A DNA stretch of 64,000 bases from Sphingomonas sp. Leaf20 (GTDB taxonomy: Bacteria > Pseudomonadota > Alphaproteobacteria > Sphingomonadales > Sphingomonadaceae). The stretch lies in NCBI RefSeq assembly GCF_001421535.1, contig NZ_LMKN01000010.1:81754-145753 (forward strand). Reading direction: 5' to 3'. How positions within the stretch are numbered: the first letter of the stretch is position 1; every line of letters begins with the position of its first letter. Under the pieces are notes generated by a model. It made no database searches and was not told where the DNA came from. It worked only from the letters and a program-made list of their open reading frames with translations. The position numbers and the translations under genes were made by a program. Below, in pieces: positions 1 through 7,245 of this stretch.

Positions 1-1703
1 GCCTGCCAGCCGTTGGCCTCGGTATAATCGCGCCAGCGCGGCTGCGGCATGTGACCGAGCGTGACTGGATCATACGGCCCCCACCAGCTTCCATCGGCAA
101 AGCGCGGGCGCGCGAACCCGATCTTGGGGTCGATCACGTTCCGCCAGTTGCCGCTGCGCTTGCGCAGGACCGCCGCATCGCTGCGCTCGCCGATTGCGTC
201 CGCCAGTGCCGCCATGGCGTGATCGTCATACGCATATTCCTGCGTACGGCTGACCGACTCCTTGATCTTGTCCGCCGGAATATAGCCGAGCTTCATGTAA
301 TGGTCGCGCCCGAGCGTCGCGAGGCTGTCCTTGTAGCTTGCATCGAATGCGCGTTTGCGGATGTTGGGCCAGGCCGCCGCGTAATCGGCCTTGATCCCCT
401 TGGCGTGTGCTTCGGCAAGCACGACGACCGAATGCCAGCCGTTCATGCAGCCCGTCTCGAACCCCTGGAGCGGCCAGGTCGGCGGACCGTACGGGCTTTG
501 CTGCGTCTGGCGAATCAGGTCGTGGACGAAGCGTTCGGCCATGTCGGGGCGCACCAGCGTCATCAGCGGATGCAGCGCGCGATACGTGTCCCATAGCGAA
601 TAGGCGCTGTACGCACGCTCGCTGGCGGCGAGCGTATGGACTTGCTGGTCGAGCCCCATGTAGCGCCCGTCGCGGTCGCTGAACAACGTCGGCCCCATCA
701 GCGTATGGTACAGCGCGCTCGACAGGATCGTGCGCTGCGCAGGCGTGCCGCCGGACACGCGCAGGATGTCGAGTTCCTTTGCCCAGGTCCGGCGTGCGGC
801 GGTGCTGGCGCGATCGAATGTCCAGCCCGGCGCTTCCGCCAGCGCGCCGCGCGCACCGTCGACGTCAACCCCGGAGATCCCGGTCTTGACGAGGATTGGC
901 GCGGCGCCCGCATCGTCGTAGAACAACGCGACCTTGAGCCGGTGGCCGGTCACGCCCTTCGCACCCGGCGCGACGGGGCGATCGTCGTCGCCAAAGAATT
1001 GCACGCGGTCAGGCTTTCGAGAAAGCTGCATCGCGAAGTGGATCCGCCGTCCTTCGGCCCAGCGGAAGACCTGCCGGCTGCCGGTCAGCGTCCCATCGTC
1101 ACTGAGGGCGAGCGCGGCATCCTCGATCCGGATCAGCTCCGCCTCGGTCTCCTGCTTGCAATGCGTGAAGTCGATCAGGATGTGTCCCGGCCCCTTGGCG
1201 AAGGTGTAGCGGTGCAATCCGGTCCGTTCGGTCACGGTCAATTCCGCCACGACGCCGGAGTCCAGCTTCACGCGGTAATAGCCGGGCTCGGCATGTTCCT
1301 CGCTATAGCGCTGGCGATAGCCCGATGCCGGGTTTTCGCGCGATCCGGGGACGAGCTTCAACGGCGCGCGCGTCGGCACCACCAGCACGTCGAGCATGTC
1401 GCCGATCCCGGTCCCCGACAGATGGGTATGCGAGAAGCCCATGATCGAGCGGTCTGACTGGTGATAGCCCGAGCAGGCATCCCAGCCGAAATTGTTGGTA
1501 TCGGGGGACAACTGCACCATCCCGAACGGCATGGTCGCGCCGGGGAAGGTGTGGCCGTGCCCGCCGGTGCCGACGAACAGATTGGGGGCCGTGTTCTTGA
1601 CCGCCGCCCTGGACGATTGCGCCGAAGCGACGGACGGCAGGGCGGTGCCGAGCGCGGCAAGGGCAGAGCCTGCGAGCAACTGGCGACGGTTGGCGCGGAT
1701 CAA
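1..1703 (-). CDS. GH92 family alpha-mannosidase, C-terminus beyond window edge
   Basis: Exo-acting alpha-mannosidase of glycoside hydrolase family 92 (calcium-dependent, usually alpha-1,2-linkages), probably exported. Reading from a TTG at 1703 gives 567 codons with no stop before the window edge; GH92 proteins are usually about 750-800 residues, so roughly the last quarter is missing. The start is chosen because AGGAGA lies 7 bases upstream. Residues 5-27 form a Tat-like signal (NRRQLLAG followed by an alanine-rich stretch ending in ASA). Then come LFVGTGGHGHTFPGATMPFG (42-61) and, soon after, SPDTNNFGWDACSGYHQSD, both typical GH92 N-terminal motifs. The last residues seen, YTEANGWQ, match the conserved E-x-N-x-W-Q region near the active site. 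The gene lies 40 bases downstream of the GH125 gene on the same strand, so both are probably one transcript acting on the same mannan or glycan. Confidence 0.88.
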   Translation of the reverse strand, partial: MIRANRRQLLAGSALAALGTALPSVASAQSSRAAVKNTAPNLFVGTGGHGHTFPGATMPFGMVQLSPDTNNFGWDACSGYHQSDRSIMGFSHTHLSGTGIGDMLDVLVVPTRAPLKLVPGSRENPASGYRQRYSEEHAEPGYYRVKLDSGVVAELTVTERTGLHRYTFAKGPGHILIDFTHCKQETEAELIRIEDAALALSDDGTLTGSRQVFRWAEGRRIHFAMQLSRKPDRVQFFGDDDRPVAPGAKGVTGHRLKVALFYDDAGAAPILVKTGISGVDVDGARGALAEAPGWTFDRASTAARRTWAKELDILRVSGGTPAQRTILSSALYHTLMGPTLFSDRDGRYMGLDQQVHTLAASERAYSAYSLWDTYRALHPLMTLVRPDMAERFVHDLIRQTQQSPYGPPTWPLQGFETGCMNGWHSVVVLAEAHAKGIKADYAAAWPNIRKRAFDASYKDSLATLGRDHYMKLGYIPADKIKESVSRTQEYAYDDHAMAALADAIGERSDAAVLRKRSGNWRNVIDPKIGFARPRFADGSWWGPYDPVTLGHMPQPRWRDYTEANGWQ

Positions 1704-1743
1704 GCGATACTCTCCTGAGTCAGGGACGGTGTGGGGAAGCAGG

Positions 1744-3195
1744 TCAGAAACGTTCAGCCAGCAACGCCGGGCGACGACGCTCGAGATCGAGGATCAGGTC
1801 GCCGAACAGGCCGTTCGCCCAGGCAAACCACGGGCGCGAGAAGCGCGCGGGATCGTCCTTGTCGAACGATTCATGGATGAAGCCGGTGCCCGCATCGGTC
1901 GTCTTCAGCCACTTCAGGCATTGACGAATCTCGGCATTGTCATCGCTGGTCATCGCGCGGACGATGATCGACATCGGCCAGATCATGCCGAGCCCCTTGT
2001 GCGGGCCGCCGATGCCCTCGGCTGCGGTGCCGGTGAAGAAATACGGATTGCGCGTGCTCCAGGCGAGCGCGCGGGTGCGGCGATACAGTGGATCGGTCCG
2101 CGGGGCGGCGCCCAGCAACGGCAGCGCGGACAGGCTCGGCACATTCGCGTCGTCCATGAAGATCGCATTGCCGAACCCGTCGACCTCGAACGCCCAGACC
2201 TTGCTGCCCTTGCCGTCGTCCATCTGGCCATGCGCCTTGAGCGCGGCATCGACCTCGTCTGCCAATGCGATGCAGTCGGCCGCGGCAGCGGTATCGTGGC
2301 GTGCCTCGGCATGGATCTTCGCCAGCATCCGCAGGGCTGCAACCGCGAACAGGTTGGACGGGATCAGGAACGGCAGCGTGCAGGCATCGTCGGACGGACG
2401 GAACATCGAATGGATCAAGCCGACCTTGCTCGTCGGCGCGCCGATTCCCTTCAGCATCAGCGTCTCGGTCGCATGGCGATTGACGCGCTCGAACTTATAC
2501 GGTCCGTCGCCGGTCTTGCGCTGCTGTTCGCGCATCGTCGCGACGGCGCGCGCCATCGCCTTGGCCCACAATCCATCGAACGGAACGGGGTCCTTCGTTT
2601 CGCTCCAATAGGCGTGCGCCAGCCGCATCGGATAGCAGAGCGAATCGAGTTCCCACTTCCGCTCGGCGACGCCCGGCCGCATCTCGGTCATGTCGGTTAC
2701 CGCGCCGAGGTTCGACTTGGCGGTGGGATCGGCCATGAATGCATTGGCGTAGGAGTCGATCAGGATGCAGCGCGCCTGCCGCTGGATCACGCCCTGGAAC
2801 AACCGGCGCAGCGCAGGGTCCTGGCGGCACAGATGGACGTAGGTCTGGAGCTGCGCCGAACTGTCGCGCAGCCACATCGCCTCGATGTCGCCGGTGATGA
2901 CGAACGTGTCGGGCTTGCCGTCGATGGTGCTGGTGAAGACGGTGGTGTCGAGCGTGTTGGGGTAGCAATTTTCGAACAATTGCGCGAGGCCGGGGTCCGC
3001 GATCTTCGCCTTCACGCGCGCGATCTCGTGTTCGACGGCAATGCTTACGAAGCGTCTGCGCGCAACGGGCGGACGGCGATCGGGGGGGGCTGCATGTTTT
3101 CGAGCGCTGGCGGGTGTAGCTGCGAGAAGCATCGCGCTGACCGACATCGCCAAACCTTCGCGACGGTTAAGTCCTCTCAGAGTGGAATCGTTCAT
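1744..3195 (-). CDS. GH125 exo-alpha-1,6-mannosidase
   Basis: Glycoside hydrolase family 125 (formerly DUF1237), an inverting metal-independent exo-alpha-1,6-mannosidase. The 483-residue length is normal for the family. The N-terminus has a twin-arginine pair (NRREGL, residues 10-15) followed by a hydrophobic stretch ending in ASA at 31, so export, possibly by Tat, is likely. Family hallmarks seen: TGDIEAMWLRDSSAQ (101-115), NPYFFTG, a GGPHKGLGMIWPMS segment and a C-terminal HESFDKDDP block with FAWANGLFGDLI. The ATG at 3195 has only a weak ribosome-binding site (GAGAGA about 10 bases upstream). It is followed at 40 bases by the GH92 gene; alpha-1,6 and alpha-1,2 cleavage together would dismantle yeast mannan or high-mannose N-glycan side chains. 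No SusC/D-type transporter or sugar regulator is visible in the window. Confidence 0.93.
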   Translation of the reverse strand: MNDSTLRGLNRREGLAMSVSAMLLAATPASARKHAAPPDRRPPVARRRFVSIAVEHEIARVKAKIADPGLAQLFENCYPNTLDTTVFTSTIDGKPDTFVITGDIEAMWLRDSSAQLQTYVHLCRQDPALRRLFQGVIQRQARCILIDSYANAFMADPTAKSNLGAVTDMTEMRPGVAERKWELDSLCYPMRLAHAYWSETKDPVPFDGLWAKAMARAVATMREQQRKTGDGPYKFERVNRHATETLMLKGIGAPTSKVGLIHSMFRPSDDACTLPFLIPSNLFAVAALRMLAKIHAEARHDTAAAADCIALADEVDAALKAHGQMDDGKGSKVWAFEVDGFGNAIFMDDANVPSLSALPLLGAAPRTDPLYRRTRALAWSTRNPYFFTGTAAEGIGGPHKGLGMIWPMSIIVRAMTSDDNAEIRQCLKWLKTTDAGTGFIHESFDKDDPARFSRPWFAWANGLFGDLILDLERRRPALLAERF

Positions 3196-3210
3196 CTGGA
3201 TATTCTCTCG

Positions 3211-3344
3211 ATAATAGGATATAGCTTATGCCAAGAGTAATTAAAGCTATCGGATCGTCCGATGTTGCACGGCGTTTGGCATCGGGACTTTCTGGCAGTC
3301 CCAAAATCATCGCTGTGCCGAATGCGATCAAGGTATCCTATTAT
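3211..3344. repeat. 11-bp inverted repeat spanning the spacer
   Basis: ATAATAGGATA at 3211-3221 and TATCCTATTAT at 3334-3344 are exact inverted copies with 112 bases between them. The left copy sits just upstream of the GH125 start. They could be paired operator half-regions bridged by looping, or borders of a small inserted segment, since the enclosed DNA has a different base composition. No flanking direct repeat was evident. Confidence 0.4.
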
Positions 3345-3389
3345 GAACTTGATAACGAGGTCAGGCATGGGGATCAAGCGAAAGGGTAA
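3228..3389 (+). CDS. possible small protein, 53 residues, unrecognised
   Basis: An ATG with AGGA 8 bases upstream opens a 53-codon frame ending in TAA at 3387. The product begins MPRVIKAIGSSDVARRLASG and has a charged C-terminal third (ELDNEVRHGDQAKG). Composition is protein-like, but third codon positions are only about half G or C, unlike every confident gene here, so it is either recently acquired, a remnant, or not coding at all. It matches no family I recognise. It lies in the spacer between the mannosidase and EthD genes and overlaps the palindromes there, which could equally be operator DNA. Confidence 0.2.
   Translation: MPRVIKAIGSSDVARRLASGLSGSPKIIAVPNAIKVSYYELDNEVRHGDQAKG
3249..3263. 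promoter_or_regulatory. 15-bp palindrome, possible operator
   Basis: ATCGGA-TCG-TCCGAT is a perfect palindrome with a 3-base centre, 54 bases upstream of the GH125 start. Its size and position would suit a dimeric regulator of the mannosidase operon. No matching regulator gene is visible nearby and the motif is not one I can assign. Confidence 0.25.
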
Positions 3390-3548
3390 AGTAATTTTCC
3401 TTATTCGCTTTGCGGCTCGTTCGACGCCGCTGCGACGGCAATGCAGCCGGCGTGATCGTTCGCGGCGAGCGCCGAATAAATAGGAGCCCCACCGGCTGCC
3501 GCATGTTCGGCGCGCGCGTTGGGCACCTGTACGATCAGGAGCTCATTC

Positions 3549-4466
3549 ATGGTAAAAGTCTCTGGCGCGACCGATTATGCGGAGCGCGATGCCAGCATTG
3601 CGATCAACAGCTACACGACGGTGTTGCGCCGGCCCCGCGTTCCTCATGAGGTGTTCGCGACCTACTGGCGCGACGTCCACGGGCCGTTGTGCGCGCGCAT
3701 TCCGGGGCTCGCCTGGTATGTCCAGCATCATGTGAACCGCGAGCAGGACGCGCATCTCTGGCCTGCGATCGACGGGATCGAGACGTTTGCGGACTATGAA
3801 CTCGACGGCGGCGTCGAGATCGGTTTCGCGTCGAAGGCGGATCAGGATGTCTTCAATGCCGCGAGCCACATCCTGTTCGCCGACGAGCAGAACATGTTTG
3901 CGGCGACGGTTGCCTATGCGTTGCCACAGGGCTCGCGGACGCTGATCGACCGCGTCGCCGATCCGGTGCCCAACGGCGATGACGGACTGGACCGGATCCA
4001 CGTCCATCTTGGTGCCGCCACCGAGGATCTGGAAGCATTCGGCGAGTTCATGCGCGGATTTGCCGAGACGCTGGTGGCAGACGACGCGGTGATCAAGCTC
4101 CGGCTGCACCTGCCCGAGCGGTACGACAATGCAGAGCCCGCGCCGCCTGCGCCCAACGTCGATCATGAAGTACCAGCGTCCCGTACGGTAATCGCGGTGA
4201 TCGAACTCGCGTTCGAGTCCCCGCTCACTCGTCGCAGGTTTTTCGAATCCGACGCCTTTCTGGCAACGCAGAACGCGCAGAAGGCGCATATCGCTTATGC
4301 CTCGGCCTTCGCCGTCAGTGGCGTCTACACCTATGTGCGTGACAAGCATCTGACGACGGCCGGGCTGCGCGGAAGCCGTCAGGCGCAACTGATCGAGCGG
4401 CTCGGGGCGAACAACCAGATCGCGCGCGACGTCCGGCATCTCATGCATACGGGAACGCTCGACTGA
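3549..4466 (+). CDS. EthD domain-containing protein
   Basis: A 305-residue cytoplasmic protein with EthD-like (dimeric alpha/beta barrel) character. Residues 25-53 (TVLRRPRVPHEVFATYWRDV, then HGPLCARIPGL) match the EthD pattern of small ferredoxin-like-fold proteins. The second half, with a VIELAFESP strand, an FFESDAFLATQ helix and a closing VSGVYTYVRD strand, looks like a second, diverged copy of the same fold. The start at 3549 is preferred over an ATG 30 bases upstream because AGGAG ends 7 bases before it. EthD proteins accompany various oxidative degradation pathways, but the activity of most is unknown and no substrate can be named here. It stands alone between the mannosidase spacer and the FNR region, with no obvious operon partner. 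Confidence 0.7.
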   Translation: MVKVSGATDYAERDASIAINSYTTVLRRPRVPHEVFATYWRDVHGPLCARIPGLAWYVQHHVNREQDAHLWPAIDGIETFADYELDGGVEIGFASKADQDVFNAASHILFADEQNMFAATVAYALPQGSRTLIDRVADPVPNGDDGLDRIHVHLGAATEDLEAFGEFMRGFAETLVADDAVIKLRLHLPERYDNAEPAPPAPNVDHEVPASRTVIAVIELAFESPLTRRRFFESDAFLATQNAQKAHIAYASAFAVSGVYTYVRDKHLTTAGLRGSRQAQLIERLGANNQIARDVRHLMHTGTLD

Positions 4467-4588
4467 CCCAGGCTGCCCCGCTCGAGGGCGCGGTACGACG
4501 TGCAGGCATCCTGCGTAACGTGTGCCCCGTCTCCGGCGGTGCATTTGCAAACGGGGGCGGGACGGAGGAGCGCGCCGCAGCGCAGCGT

Positions 4589-4602
4589 TTGATCATCGTC
4601 AA
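4589..4602. promoter_or_regulatory. FNR/FixK-type box upstream of the HHE gene
   Basis: TTGAT-CATC-GTCAA matches the FNR/FixK consensus TTGAT-N4-ATCAA at nine of ten informative positions. It lies 46 bases upstream of the ATG of the hemerythrin-like gene, suitable for activation in low oxygen, and the fnr gene itself is the next gene. Confidence 0.65.
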
Positions 4603-4648
4603 TGCCGCATTCCCGGTGCCGTGCAAGCTGCCCGGACGAGGAGGGATG

Positions 4649-5182
4649 ATGACCGAGCACGACGGACAGCGCGACGGCCGGGCGTCGGGCAGGGCCCGGC
4701 ATGTCATCGATGCGACCGACCTGCGGGCGTTGGTCGCGGATCACGCCAGGCTTCACGGCCTGTGCGATCGCCTCGAAGCATGCGCCGATCTCTTGCCGGA
4801 GAAGCTTTCGCACGACGAGGCTGGCGCCCTCGGCCGCAGCTTGCAGGCAATCGTCGCCGGGCATCGCGATCAGGAAAATGCCGTGATCGATGCGTTGTTC
4901 GCGCGCGATGGTGTCGACGCGCTGACGGCTGCGCTGCTCGGGCGGATCCGCGCACGGCATCTGAGCGACGCGATCGATGCGGACGACATAGTGGCGGTCC
5001 TGTCCGGTGCTTCGAGGCCGGGGGCGGAAGCATTCGGCTTCATGCTGCGCGGTTTTTTCGAAGGATGCAGGGCGGCGATGGCCTTCACCGAGCTGGTCGT
5101 GCTGCTGCTCGGTGCCCCGCGCCTCAGTCACACTGCGCGGGCGGTGTTGATCGACAGCCTTTGCGCGCGACGCGCGGTTTAG
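4649..5182 (+). CDS. hemerythrin-like HHE domain protein
   Basis: A 177-residue helical protein with the metal-ligand spacing of an HHE/hemerythrin cation-binding domain: DHARLH (His32, His36), HRDQE (His72, Glu76) and RARHLSDAID (His104, Asp108 or Asp112). Such proteins bind a di-iron centre and act in oxygen or nitric-oxide sensing and defence. Assignment rests on this motif pattern, not on a strong overall match. Two consecutive ATGs follow AGGAGG (4639-4644); the second (4649) has better spacing. The gene has an FNR-type box upstream and converges with fnr, the two stop regions overlapping by 4 bases. Low-oxygen induction is therefore likely, and a role in managing reactive oxygen or nitrogen species alongside cytochrome bd is a reasonable inference. 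Confidence 0.65.
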   Translation: MTEHDGQRDGRASGRARHVIDATDLRALVADHARLHGLCDRLEACADLLPEKLSHDEAGALGRSLQAIVAGHRDQENAVIDALFARDGVDALTAALLGRIRARHLSDAIDADDIVAVLSGASRPGAEAFGFMLRGFFEGCRAAMAFTELVVLLLGAPRLSHTARAVLIDSLCARRAV

Positions 5183-5889
5183 GCGGCTTCGGCTAGGTCC
5201 TGCAACGCGCCTTCATCGGAGATCGTGATCGCCCGCCCCCCCGGGAGTGCGATCACGCCTGCGGCCTTCAGCCGGGTCATCTGACGGCTGACCGTCTCGA
5301 TCGTCAGTCCGAGGACGTCGGCGATCTGGCCGCGCGTCAGTGGCAGATCGAACGTGATCGGGCCGCCGGGCGTCGCGCAACACCCGGTCGCGGACGCGCG
5401 CAACGCCATGTCGAGCAGAAAACCTGCAATCTTCTCCTGCGCCGATTTGCGCGCCAGCGACAGGATCCGGGTCCGCGCCACCGCCAGCGCGGCGAGCGTG
5501 CGTTGCAACAGCAGTCGCTCCATCCGCGCATGATCCTCAAGCACGCGTTCGAACGCGTCGCGCGGAAAGATACAAAGTTCCGCGTCGGTCAGCGCGGTTA
5601 TCGTGAAATCGGCTTGGCCGGCATAGGGCTGGCCGACGAAATCGGCGGGGTACAGCAGCCCGACGATCTGCTCGCGACCATCGGGCGTCGCCGCGACCAG
5701 CTTGAGCACGCCGGACAGGAGGTTTGCACAGATGATGCTGTCGTCGCCCGCCCAGATCAACGTCTGGCCGCGTGTAATCTTGCGGCGGCGGCCAAGCGTA
5801 TTGAGCGCGGTCAGCTCAAGATCGGTCAGGCTGCTGCAAAGAGCCTGGTCGCGGACGGCGCAATCCGCGCAGATATCGTGGTGAGCCAT
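5179..5889 (-). CDS. fnrL: FNR-family oxygen-responsive transcription regulator
   Basis: A 236-residue Crp/Fnr regulator. The N-terminus carries Cys7, Cys10 and Cys18 (ICADCAVRDQALC), and Cys106 in ELCIFPRD is placed like the fourth ligand of FNR, so a [4Fe-4S] oxygen sensor is likely rather than a cysteine-free FixK. A cyclic-nucleotide-like beta roll (about 35-130), a dimerisation helix and a C-terminal helix-turn-helix (LTRGQIADVLGLTIETVSRQ) follow. The E--SR pattern in the recognition helix (ETVSRQ) is the one that reads TTGAT half-sites, and three such boxes occur within 8 kb: before the HHE gene, between cydA and cydD, and before ompW. No FNR box was found in front of this gene itself. 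It is cytoplasmic and presumably activates these targets when oxygen is scarce. Confidence 0.92.
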   Translation of the reverse strand: MAHHDICADCAVRDQALCSSLTDLELTALNTLGRRRKITRGQTLIWAGDDSIICANLLSGVLKLVAATPDGREQIVGLLYPADFVGQPYAGQADFTITALTDAELCIFPRDAFERVLEDHARMERLLLQRTLAALAVARTRILSLARKSAQEKIAGFLLDMALRASATGCCATPGGPITFDLPLTRGQIADVLGLTIETVSRQMTRLKAAGVIALPGGRAITISDEGALQDLAEAA

Positions 5890-5952
5890 TGACCGGGTAT
5901 AGTATGACCATCGCGAATATCCGCGTGAATTCTTTGCAGCGGCGTAATGCGT

Positions 5953-6066
5953 TCAGGCGCTATCCCCATCATCCGCGATCGGCAGATGGAACTCATGCCA
6001 GATACCATTGAGGATGCCGAAGCCGACCGCGAGCCCGAGGCCGAGAACCCAGGTGAAATACCACAT
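5953..6066 (-). CDS. cydX: cytochrome bd-I accessory subunit CydX
   Basis: A 37-residue membrane peptide beginning MWYFTWVLGLGLAVGFGILN, the classic CydX pattern (MWYF-W-LG) with one transmembrane helix and a short polar tail ending at 5953. It starts 26 bases after the cydB stop on the same strand, the normal cydABX order. CydX binds the CydAB core and stabilises the haem site of the quinol oxidase. Confidence 0.92.
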   Translation of the reverse strand: MWYFTWVLGLGLAVGFGILNGIWHEFHLPIADDGDSA

Positions 6067-6092
6067 GATTAGATGTCCTTGATGATGCCGGC

Positions 6093-7232
6093 TCAATAGA
6101 AATCGGGGTTTGTCGCGACCTCGCGCGTCGTGACCCGGCCGAACATCACCGAGTAGGCCCAGGCGGTGTAGGCCAGCACGATCGGCAGCAGTACGACGGT
6201 GACGAGCAGCATGATGCCGAGCGTCCGCGCGCTCGACGACGCGTTCCACAGCGTCAGGCTCGAATGCGCGTCGATGCTGGAGGGCAGGATAAACGGAAAC
6301 ATCGACAGCCCCACGGTTGCGATGATGCCCGTGGCCGATGCCGACGACCCTGCGAACGCCGCCCGTTCCCAGCCCCGCCGGATCCCGACCAGCGCAAGTG
6401 CCGCTCCGCCAAACCCGAGCACCGGGGCGATCGTCATCCAGGGGTAGCGACCATAGTTGGCAAGCCACGCGCCACGCGCGATCTCGCTCGTGGTGTGCAA
6501 CGGATTGGACGGGCCCGAGGGATCGATCGCACCGACGATGCGAAAGCCGATATCCGCCTGCGCGACGAAGCCCCAGCCGACTGCGAACAAGATGAGCGAG
6601 GCCAAACCGGCGACCGTTCCGAATGTGCGGGCGCGATCATGAACCGCGCCATGTTCGATCTTGATCGCCAGCCATGCACTGCCGTGGAGCATCAGCATCG
6701 ATACCGACAGCAGCCCGCACAACAGCGTGAACGGCGAGAACAGCCCGAGAAAACTGCCGTCGAACACCGTGCGCATGTCGCTGTCGAGGCGGAAGGGCGC
6801 GCCCGACAGGACATTGCCGACCGCCACGCCGAACACGAGCGCCGGCACGAACCCGCCCGCGAAGAGCGCCCAGTCCCACCGCGACCGCCACGCCGGATCC
6901 GGGCGCTTCGAGCGGTATTTGAAGCCGACCGGGCGCAAGATCAGGGCGGCCAGAACGAGGAACATCGCGAGGTAGAAGCCCGAAAAGCTGATCGCATAGA
7001 CGAACGGCCACGCCGCGAAGATCGCGCCGCCGGCGAGGATGAACCATACCTGGTTACCCTCCCACGTCGGACCGATCGAGTTGATCACCATCCGTCGCTC
7101 GGCATCGGTACGACCGACGAACGGGAGCATCGCCGCGACGCCCAGATCGAAGCCATCGGTCAGCGCAAAGCCGATGAGCAAGACCCCCATGAGCGCCCAC
7201 CAAATCAGACGCAGTGTTTCATAGTCGAACAT
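6093..7232 (-). CDS. cydB: cytochrome bd ubiquinol oxidase subunit II
   Basis: CydB, the 379-residue structural partner of CydA in the high-affinity quinol oxidase. The protein opens MFDYETLRLIWWALMGVLLIGFALTDGFD-like and contains the family-typical TDGFDLG and GPTWEGNQVWFI segments, followed by about eight transmembrane helices; its length equals that of the E. coli subunit. It lies 13 bases downstream of cydA and 26 upstream of cydX, so the three form one transcript, probably driven from the FNR box at 8890-8903. The complex reduces oxygen to water in the inner membrane without pumping protons and works at very low oxygen. Confidence 0.97.
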   Translation of the reverse strand: MFDYETLRLIWWALMGVLLIGFALTDGFDLGVAAMLPFVGRTDAERRMVINSIGPTWEGNQVWFILAGGAIFAAWPFVYAISFSGFYLAMFLVLAALILRPVGFKYRSKRPDPAWRSRWDWALFAGGFVPALVFGVAVGNVLSGAPFRLDSDMRTVFDGSFLGLFSPFTLLCGLLSVSMLMLHGSAWLAIKIEHGAVHDRARTFGTVAGLASLILFAVGWGFVAQADIGFRIVGAIDPSGPSNPLHTTSEIARGAWLANYGRYPWMTIAPVLGFGGAALALVGIRRGWERAAFAGSSASATGIIATVGLSMFPFILPSSIDAHSSLTLWNASSSARTLGIMLLVTVVLLPIVLAYTAWAYSVMFGRVTTREVATNPDFY

Positions 7233-7245
7233 GTCTGGTCTCCCC

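Larger units (their letters stand above)
3196..3548. other. AT-richer divergent spacer between GH125 and the EthD-like gene
   Basis: This 353-base gap separates two divergently transcribed genes and must contain promoters for both. It is visibly poorer in G+C than the rest of the window up to about 3400. It holds an 11-bp inverted repeat (ATAATAGGATA at 3211-3221 and its exact complement at 3334-3344), a 15-bp palindrome at 3249-3263, a small hairpin (GGGACT at 3284-3289, AGTCCC at 3297-3302) and a possible 53-codon reading frame (3228-3389). I could not identify a confident promoter or a known operator. Confidence 0.6.

Noticed and set aside
1492..3240. 582-codon plus-strand frame opposite the two mannosidases
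   Set aside because: No domain match; GH92 and GH125 signatures are on the other strand.
3192..3377. 61-codon minus-strand frame overlapping the GH125 start
   Set aside because: Overlaps the better-supported start and has no ribosome-binding site or similarity.
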